Source: Parapedobacter pyrenivorans_A (GTDB lineage: Bacteria > Bacteroidota > Bacteroidia > Sphingobacteriales > Sphingobacteriaceae). From it: 64,000 bases of DNA. The translations under genes were made by a program, and so were the position numbers. This document shows, one piece after another, positions 58,204 through 64,000 of the stretch. Each line of letters starts with the position of its first letter. Within the stretch, counting starts at the first letter, position 1. The notes under the pieces were generated by a model. It was given only the letters and a program-made list of their open reading frames with translations. It was not told the DNA's origin and ran no database searches. The stretch is from positions 62,001 through 126,000 of the forward strand of contig NZ_JBHEUZ010000008.1 in NCBI RefSeq assembly GCF_041925275.1, read 5' to 3'.

Positions 58204-61029
58204 TCATTGTTTATCCTTCACGCATCGGAAACCTACCGTGGCATTGCGTTCAAAACCCTGCGATACGCGCAAGAGGTACTGTCGATAATGCAGTTCGCGG
58301 GGACCGCCCTGTACGTACCACCAACTGGATGTCGGGTTGAAATAGGAACCGCCCTTCATCATGACGTAGGTGTACGATCCGCTTTTATACACATCGTTGG
58401 TGAGTTGCCATACCGACCCCACCAGGTCTTCGAGGCCGTACGGGTTGGCGCCACGCCTGTAGCGGCCCACAGGATACGGCTTGCCATCGCCCAGGTTGGC
58501 CAGTTTCGGATCGATACCCTTTATCTTATAGACGGTGAGGCTGTTGGTTACCGGTTCCAGTTCGCGCGCAATGTGCTCGGTGTCCTTTGACCAGGGCCAT
58601 TCGCGCCCATCGGGCGTCTGTGATGCATACTGCCACTCGAGTTCGGTGGGCAGCCGTTTGCCTGCCCAGCGGGCATAGGCCCGGGCATCTTCATAACTCA
58701 CATAGACCACGGGATACCGTTCCTCGCCCCGGGCGGGCCGCCCGTTGCGCCAGTGCTTCAGGAAGTTGGCCGTATCACTCGGCTGGTAGCCGCTGGCCTC
58801 CATAAACCGGAGGAAATCGGCATTGGTAACCGGATATTTATCCATCCAAAAACCGGGGAAGGTGAACGACTGTCCTTCGTTGTGTTTGGGATAAGAAATG
58901 AACTCGTCGCCGTTGGTCGCATGGAATACGAAGGCCCCTGCCGGGATTTCCACCATGCCCTCGGTACTGCCGGTTCCGGGCGACGGTGACACCCGGCTGG
59001 CAAGCCGCGGCGTGCCGGCCTTGATGGATACCACCCGCTCATCGAGCAGGATACCATCATCGAACAATTGCACCACCAGCTTGCCCTCATGGCGGCCGAA
59101 ATGTTCGAAGATGTCCAATTCATGGCGATCGACGGTTAACTCCACCGGCTTTTTCTCATAATCGGGTATGCCGGCCCACACCTTGATAGCGTTACCGCGC
59201 GAAGCGGCTATGTGCAAGGTATTGGTATGCATGGACACGTCGAGTTCGATGGGCAACTGGGCGATGCACCCCACCTCGCCCTCGTTATTGGTGCCAAGGT
59301 CGAACCGGTCAAAAGCGTGCACCTTGGCAACGGCATAGTGGCGTCCATCGCGCTCAACGGGTGTTACCTCCTCATGGTTCCATAGGTCTACAAAATGGGT
59401 CGCTGCGGTGGGATCCACCTCGAATAGGGGTTCATGCAGCCCTTCCGGCTTGATACTATATATGGTATAGAGCGTCTTTTCGGCCAGGGACCATCGGTTT
59501 ACGTACACGCTGTCCACCAGCGTGGGGATGAGCGGCGTATAGTCATTGGATAGGAAATTGTGGGTATTCTGGCGGAGTATCCGGCTGGTGCGGCCCAAGT
59601 AACGGTATTGTTCATCCACCCAATCGGGCTGCCCGGGGGCGAAAATGTTCAGCTCGGTGCCGTAGCCGTTGAAGAATGCGGTGGCAAACTCGCGCTTAAT
59701 GGGCTCTTTGGCCAACTCGGCCACCCGGTAAATGGTAAATTCGGGCTTGATGAATTTATTGAGGTTGAGCATGGGTGGGTAATACAGGGCGTTGTGCACG
59801 CGTCCGGAAACGATCCCCTGCATATCTTTCGGCACGGCGAAACCTTCACTATACATGATGACGCCCGGCTTGGCGCGGTCCGCCGCTTCCTGCAACTCTA
59901 CGCTCGATCCGCCACGGGTATCCAGCACTACGCCATCTGCCCCGGTCTGCACGATGAGGTCGTACAGGCCGTCCATGTGCCCTTCATCGCGGGTACTTTC
60001 GTCCCACGGGTTGTAGCACAGGAAAAACGCCGTACCCTGGTTCCGGCAATAGGCGGCGTCGCGCCGGATGCCCGCCATGCCGCCCGGCAGGTCGCGGAAC
60101 AGGTCGAACTGATTCCGCTGGTCGATGCCCAGTGTGGGCCATGTGGGCCACAGGCCGATCACGTCATCACCGCCATAGAGCCGCTTTCCGCGCTCGATGA
60201 AAGCCGGCAGCCCGGATTGCCCGGTCCCGCTGTCATAATAAAATTTGTCCCACGCCATGATGAGGTGCATCACGTAGGTATGCCGTATCCACTTGAGGTC
60301 TTCGCGTTCGAAGAGGCTGTTATCGAACGTATCCACATCGTAGAGGTACCGTTCCTGGAAAATCTTCTTGATGCCCTGCTGCCAATCACCGGTGTAGGTA
60401 TCGGCAAAAAGGTGGTAGTCGATGGAGCCTCCGGGGGCGATGGTCGTTTCGAAGCGGCCGAGCGTGGCTTTTTGGGCGCTGGACCGGTCCCGGCGAACGA
60501 GTGCACAGACCGACAGGCCCTCGCCAAGCGGCGTGCCGCTATAGCCGAGCTCCCAGGCGTTGTCGGGCAGGATGCAATTGACCGGCACCCGGTCGGGCAA
60601 GAACAGGTGCGAGCGCGACAGGCCGTGCTTTCCCTTGCCTGTAATATATACGGATTTACCCGCGCGGCCCAGGGGAACCACGTTGGCCAGCACCACCGTA
60701 TCCGGCGAAACGTTGGTAAATCGCAGCACACCCTTAATCCCGGGCGTGAAACCCGGTTGGGGTGCAAAGGTAATGTCCATCACACTGCCGGCCGTTGCGG
60801 ACGTCAGCTGGCGGCCGTCGACTTCGAGTGCGACCAACGGCAAGGATCCCACGCTGGCCAGCGCAGTACCATCGGCACCGACGAATGCGGATACTTCGTG
60901 TTGGTCGGCCGTGAGCGAAAGCTGCTTGAGCGCTTGGGCGCGCAGCGTGGCAGGCACGCACCACGATGTACAAAGGATGAACAGGAAGCCGACGAATTTT
61001 CCAAACGTATGGGGAGGTGTTTTAATCAT
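58204..61029 (-). CDS. Exported glycosidase-like protein fused to a SUMF1/FGE-like domain
   Basis: 941 residues. After a signal peptide (ending LRAQ), residues 30-200 form a beta-sandwich like the N-domain of alpha-galactosidase-type enzymes. A TIM-barrel follows: GGDDVIGLWPTWPTLGIDQRNQFDLFRDLPGG, GTAFFLCYNPWDESTRDEGHMDGLYDLIVQTGADGVVLDTRGGSSVE and KPGVIMYSEGFAVPKDMQGI, with candidate acidic residues. Residues ~685-941 are a SUMF1/EgtB-like fold (MVEIPAGAFVFH, WMDKYPVTNADFLRFMEASG, LPTELEWQYAS, KGGSYFNPTSSWWYV, GFRCV). The two copper-binding catalytic cysteines of true FGE are missing, so it should not make formylglycine. Enzyme class uncertain. It sits 12 bases after the GH127 gene. Confidence 0.85.
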   Translation of the reverse strand: MIKTPPHTFGKFVGFLFILCTSWCVPATLRAQALKQLSLTADQHEVSAFVGADGTALASVGSLPLVALEVDGRQLTSATAGSVMDITFAPQPGFTPGIKGVLRFTNVSPDTVVLANVVPLGRAGKSVYITGKGKHGLSRSHLFLPDRVPVNCILPDNAWELGYSGTPLGEGLSVCALVRRDRSSAQKATLGRFETTIAPGGSIDYHLFADTYTGDWQQGIKKIFQERYLYDVDTFDNSLFEREDLKWIRHTYVMHLIMAWDKFYYDSGTGQSGLPAFIERGKRLYGGDDVIGLWPTWPTLGIDQRNQFDLFRDLPGGMAGIRRDAAYCRNQGTAFFLCYNPWDESTRDEGHMDGLYDLIVQTGADGVVLDTRGGSSVELQEAADRAKPGVIMYSEGFAVPKDMQGIVSGRVHNALYYPPMLNLNKFIKPEFTIYRVAELAKEPIKREFATAFFNGYGTELNIFAPGQPDWVDEQYRYLGRTSRILRQNTHNFLSNDYTPLIPTLVDSVYVNRWSLAEKTLYTIYSIKPEGLHEPLFEVDPTAATHFVDLWNHEEVTPVERDGRHYAVAKVHAFDRFDLGTNNEGEVGCIAQLPIELDVSMHTNTLHIAASRGNAIKVWAGIPDYEKKPVELTVDRHELDIFEHFGRHEGKLVVQLFDDGILLDERVVSIKAGTPRLASRVSPSPGTGSTEGMVEIPAGAFVFHATNGDEFISYPKHNEGQSFTFPGFWMDKYPVTNADFLRFMEASGYQPSDTANFLKHWRNGRPARGEERYPVVYVSYEDARAYARWAGKRLPTELEWQYASQTPDGREWPWSKDTEHIARELEPVTNSLTVYKIKGIDPKLANLGDGKPYPVGRYRRGANPYGLEDLVGSVWQLTNDVYKSGSYTYVMMKGGSYFNPTSSWWYVQGGPRELHYRQYLLRVSQGFERNATVGFRCVKDKQ

Positions 61030-61041
61030 GTTATATCGTGT

Positions 61042-63081
61042 TTAGTAGGGAATAATAACGGGAAAAGCCGAAATCCGCAATGTGGTAGCCCCATACGGGA
61101 TGAGGGTGATTTCCTCTTCGGGCATTTCGTTGGTCGAGTCGAGCCCGTAAATGATACCGCTGTGCGGAAGCGGGCCGGCCATGCCGTTGTACAGCTTCCA
61201 GGAGGGCATCCGCTTGCCGATGGCCTTGATTTCAATCGGTGCATTTTCGGGGTTCCACGGATAGGAAAAATCAACGTCTTTCCGTTTGACCACGCGGAAA
61301 GCGTCGTCCATGTCCTTGCCTGAAAAATCCATGATGCCATAATTCCACGGCGACTCGGGGTACACCTCGAAAAACGTCGTGCCATATCGCTGCGGATCAT
61401 CGGTGATGGTTTTTTTCTCCCATCGCTCCGCGATCTTGAGTGCATAGACAACCGGGCCGCGTTCTACGGCAATGGCATTTTCGTGCCACCTGCTGGTGGT
61501 GACCGACATGGGCAAGGCAAGTTCTACGAGGTCTCCAGACCGCCATGCCCGTTTGATGATGGCAATGCTGCCTGCAGGGGTGTCTCCGTCCCAGCGCTTG
61601 CCGTTTATCCGGATTTCCGCATCGGCACACCAGGTAGGGATGCGCAGGTGGAACGGGAAGTCAACATCCTTGTCGCCGTTGGGGAATCGGAAGTTGAACC
61701 GCATCGCTTCGTCAAATGGATAGTGCGTCTCTTCTTCCACAACCACCGTGATACCGTTGGCCACGTTGGCGGTAACGGCACTGGGCGAATAGACCAGCGC
61801 TGCCAGGCCACCGTCGTCCGTGGCGTACCAAAGGTGCTGTGTGAATTTAGGCCACCCCTGGTGCATGTTTGATGTACAGCAGGGATAGCCGGTAAGCAGC
61901 CCGAACACCAGATCTGTCTCGCCGTGGTTGATGTTGAAGTTGTAGGCCCGACGCTGGATCTGCACCTGGTTGGCTTGCTGGAAATACTGCCGGTTCATGA
62001 AATCATCGGTAATCTGTGTGGGCAACGCATTGAATGCGACCTTTTCAAGGTGTTCGGCAAATTCCACATCGCCCGTGATTTCAAGCATCTTTTCAAGCGA
62101 GAACATCAACTCCACGGCCGAGCACAGTTCGGACCCCTGCGTGGGATTGTTGCCATGCAGGGCCTCATCGCCGCCATACATGCCCTGCGGCTGGCCATTG
62201 AATTTGCGGATATCGTTGAATCCTTGCTTCACTGCGTCGACAAACCGCCGATCCGGGTTCTGCTGGTAATAGATGATGGGCTCCTTGATCCCTTGGGCAA
62301 GATTGACGCAGTGGATGCTACCGATGGTGGTCAGCATCTCCCGCTGCTCAAATTTGGAGGTAAAGTCCTTCCCCTGGCCGTGGATCAGCTGCGCGAGGTC
62401 CAGCAGGAATTTGTCGCCGGTGATGTTGTAAAGCCAGTATACGGCCTGCAGGTTATCGCCCGAGCGGAACTCCGCCCAAAATGTCCAGTGGCCGAGGGGT
62501 TTCTCCTTCAGTGTCTTCAGCTGGTAGTCAAAGTAACGGGTCATCAGCCGGACTACCCGCTCGTCGCCGGTGGCCGAATGGTACTGCTGGAGGATTTTCA
62601 GCACCACCATCTTGGGCCACCAATCGTGCGCGTTGTTTCGCTGCAATCCCGGCTCCGGCCCGTAATCGGTAGCGGGTCCGAAGTAGCCATTGGGTTGCTG
62701 GCTATTGATTGCCCACTCCACCCAGGGTTGCACCTTGGCCTTCAACGTGTCGTCATCCAGTATATAGGCGAGCGGCAACAGGCCGTCTATCCAGTAAGGG
62801 CCGCGCTCCCACTGGTCGCCATCTCCGCCAAGCCAGCCGTTGCGTGGGCCCATTACCGTAGGGTACAGCGCGTCCAACTGGCCCGTGGCGCCCCGTTTCT
62901 GCCTTACCAGCATCTCGCGCAGCCAACCCCGGGGTTGGACATCGCCCAATGGCAGCTCGATATAAGGCTTCTTGATGAGCGGGGCCCGGTTATTAAGGTA
63001 GTTCTGTGCCCTGGTTTCCATGCAGCATACACATGCCATGAAAAAAATGCATATCGGATACATCTGCTGTACAAAAGTCAT
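61042..63081 (-). CDS. Beta-L-arabinofuranosidase, GH127 (DUF1680) family
   Basis: 679 residues with a signal peptide (ending METRAQ). The family core is LPLGDVQPRGWLREMLVRQKRGATGQLD, YWIDGLLPLAYILDD and NSQQPNGYFGP. The zinc-thiolate active site is complete: Glu318-x-Cys320 (QGSELCSAVELMF) and Cys401-Cys402 (GYPCCTSNMHQGW), the same pattern as in HypBA1 of Bifidobacterium, where the CC cysteine is the nucleophile. It would release L-arabinofuranose from plant glycans, although related GH families act on other sugars. It lies between the GH63/GH37-like gene (18-base gap) and the SUMF1-like fusion. Confidence 0.93.
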   Translation of the reverse strand: MTFVQQMYPICIFFMACVCCMETRAQNYLNNRAPLIKKPYIELPLGDVQPRGWLREMLVRQKRGATGQLDALYPTVMGPRNGWLGGDGDQWERGPYWIDGLLPLAYILDDDTLKAKVQPWVEWAINSQQPNGYFGPATDYGPEPGLQRNNAHDWWPKMVVLKILQQYHSATGDERVVRLMTRYFDYQLKTLKEKPLGHWTFWAEFRSGDNLQAVYWLYNITGDKFLLDLAQLIHGQGKDFTSKFEQREMLTTIGSIHCVNLAQGIKEPIIYYQQNPDRRFVDAVKQGFNDIRKFNGQPQGMYGGDEALHGNNPTQGSELCSAVELMFSLEKMLEITGDVEFAEHLEKVAFNALPTQITDDFMNRQYFQQANQVQIQRRAYNFNINHGETDLVFGLLTGYPCCTSNMHQGWPKFTQHLWYATDDGGLAALVYSPSAVTANVANGITVVVEEETHYPFDEAMRFNFRFPNGDKDVDFPFHLRIPTWCADAEIRINGKRWDGDTPAGSIAIIKRAWRSGDLVELALPMSVTTSRWHENAIAVERGPVVYALKIAERWEKKTITDDPQRYGTTFFEVYPESPWNYGIMDFSGKDMDDAFRVVKRKDVDFSYPWNPENAPIEIKAIGKRMPSWKLYNGMAGPLPHSGIIYGLDSTNEMPEEEITLIPYGATTLRISAFPVIIPY

Positions 63082-63099
63082 ATGGTCTATCTTGTGTGT

Positions 63100-64000
63100 C
63101 TATCGTCCTTCCTGGGTATCCATCATCATCCGATTGATGATCCCCGCCCAGATATACGTTTTATGGTAGCCGCCCCATGGTTCGTCGGGGCTATAAAATT
63201 CCCAGAGGTTGTGGTTATCTTTCAATACCGATACCATGCCTGCGACTACCCGGTCCACGAGCGCACGTGCCTCTTCGTGGTAGCCGTAGTCTTGCAGGCC
63301 CAGCATAATCAAGTAATTCCACTGTACCCATACCGGGCCGTTCCAATAGCCTTTATCGTTGTAGTAGCTATCTTGCGCAGATAGTGTGGGAACACCGTAT
63401 TCGCGCCAAAACTGCGCCGTATCGGTGAGCTTTCCCACCAGCCTCGTTGCCCGTTGTTCGTCTGCCACACCGGCCCACAGTGGCAGGAAGCCGATGATTT
63501 CGTCGCGCTTGAGGTCATCCGTCTCCTTGTGGGTGAACGTATGGGTATTTTTATCTACTTGGTAATAGAAACCGTTGGTCTCGTCCCAAAAAGTATCGTT
63601 GATCAGCTGCGTGCGCCGCTCGTGGTCGGTCCTCCATACGGCCGCCTCGTCCACCAACCCCAGTGCCCGAGCCATCTGCTCCAGCGATTTGGCTTCCTTC
63701 ACGAGCATGCAGTTGAGGTCGAGGCTCTCGAAATTGGTCGGGAAGCCCACTTCATCCCATACCGCCACCTGCGCATCGCGCACGGATTCGAGCACCGCAT
63801 GGCCGCCCCATTCACAGAGTCCGTCGTCATCGCTATCCCGGTTATCGACGATGAAGCGGAACAGTTTTTTTGATGAGCCGTACATTTCGCGCAGGAAAGT
63901 GGTATCCCGCGTAATCCGATACACCTCCCAGTTGAGCCACGCGTACCAGGGTGCCGACGTGGTAAGCTGGCCGTTATGTTCGATGATCTCGTCGAGGTAG
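63100..64000 (-). CDS. GH63/GH37-like glycoside hydrolase, C-terminal part only
   Basis: The frame is open to the right edge, so the N-terminus is outside the window; 299 complete codons are visible. An (alpha/alpha)6-barrel is recognised: APWYAWLNWEVYRITRD, GLCEWGGHAVLESV, NCMLVKEAKSLEQMARALG, DTFWDETNGFYYQVD, LPLWAGVADEQRATRLVGKL, KGYWNGPVWVQWNYLIMLGL and WEFYSPDEPWGGYHKTYIWAGII, as in trehalase/mannosyl-oligosaccharide-glucosidase-like enzymes (MGH1-type domain). The WNGPVW and EFYSPD blocks hold likely catalytic acids. It leads into the GH127 gene 18 bases downstream, so it belongs to the same operon. Substrate unknown. Confidence 0.88.
   Translation of the reverse strand, partial: YLDEIIEHNGQLTTSAPWYAWLNWEVYRITRDTTFLREMYGSSKKLFRFIVDNRDSDDDGLCEWGGHAVLESVRDAQVAVWDEVGFPTNFESLDLNCMLVKEAKSLEQMARALGLVDEAAVWRTDHERRTQLINDTFWDETNGFYYQVDKNTHTFTHKETDDLKRDEIIGFLPLWAGVADEQRATRLVGKLTDTAQFWREYGVPTLSAQDSYYNDKGYWNGPVWVQWNYLIMLGLQDYGYHEEARALVDRVVAGMVSVLKDNHNLWEFYSPDEPWGGYHKTYIWAGIINRMMMDTQEGR

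Noticed and set aside
58204..61029. Formylglycine-generating enzyme for the PUL sulfatase
   Set aside because: The fold is FGE-like but both catalytic cysteines are missing from the active-site segment, so the call was reduced to SUMF1-like domain.

Overview
The window looks like a chromosomal piece of a Bacteroidota bacterium, most likely a Sphingobacteriales relative (Pedobacter/Parapedobacter type; the genus is inference). The signs are a SusC/SusD pair with FecR and an ECF sigma factor, a one-protein hybrid two-component system, many carboxypeptidase-regulatory-like domains, and start regions carrying the Bacteroidota -7 box TAnnTTTG rather than Shine-Dalgarno sites. Coding density is high and no intergenic gap exceeds 300 bases. 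I found no rRNA, tRNA, CRISPR array, insertion sequence or phage gene.

Left third (1-20.3 kb): a truncated secreted protein; a sulfur-metabolism pair (MBL/rhodanese fusion plus rhodanese); trxB; a DEDDh exonuclease with an unlisted 43-residue membrane protein upstream; a serine hydrolase, a DUF1080 protein and YceI. Next comes a metal-related locus, in which an ECF sigma factor, a small membrane protein and an HMA-like mini-protein diverge from a P1B-2 Zn/Cd ATPase. A TIM-barrel sugar isomerase follows, then a divergent signalling locus (13-15 kb): an ECF sigma factor with an unusual anti-sigma-like protein on one side and a YfbK-type VWA protein on the other. Both of the latter proteins carry the SusC-style VVVVGYG signature although neither is a transporter. 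An operon of Gfo/Idh/MocA oxidoreductase, DUF6157-like protein, PQQ dehydrogenase with inserted cytochrome c, and EamA transporter closes this part.

Middle (20.3-37.6 kb): rocD; a TetR-led redox group (TetR with its own operator, nitroreductase, aldo/keto reductase, FrnE-like DsbA, and an Fe/Mn superoxide dismutase that looks like a Tat-exported lipoprotein); then core metabolism (pyrE, NUDIX, coaD, RsmB-type methyltransferase, a periplasmic-binding lipoprotein, guaA, an Ala/Gly symporter, a PEGA-like/outer-membrane pair behind a palindrome-rich promoter, and class II aldolase).

Right part (37.6-64 kb) is carbohydrate-related: a 1286-residue DUF6807/PVC-type/cytochrome c fusion, then a polysaccharide utilisation locus. 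Reading leftward it holds sigma-FecR-SusC-SusD-beta-helix/PDZ protein; beside it lie a NAGPA-type phosphodiester glycosidase, a divergent S1 sulfatase, and an operon of a GH63/GH37-like enzyme (cut by the window end), a GH127 beta-L-arabinofuranosidase, a glycosidase-like/SUMF1-like fusion without the catalytic cysteines of formylglycine-generating enzyme, and the HTCS regulator. Two regulators of different classes thus sit in one locus. On the opposite strand of the susC leader there is a promoter box followed by a strong strand-specific terminator, predicting a ~89-nt antisense RNA like those known from Bacteroides PULs. This RNA, the SusC-signature signalling locus and the SUMF1-like fusion are the most interesting items here.
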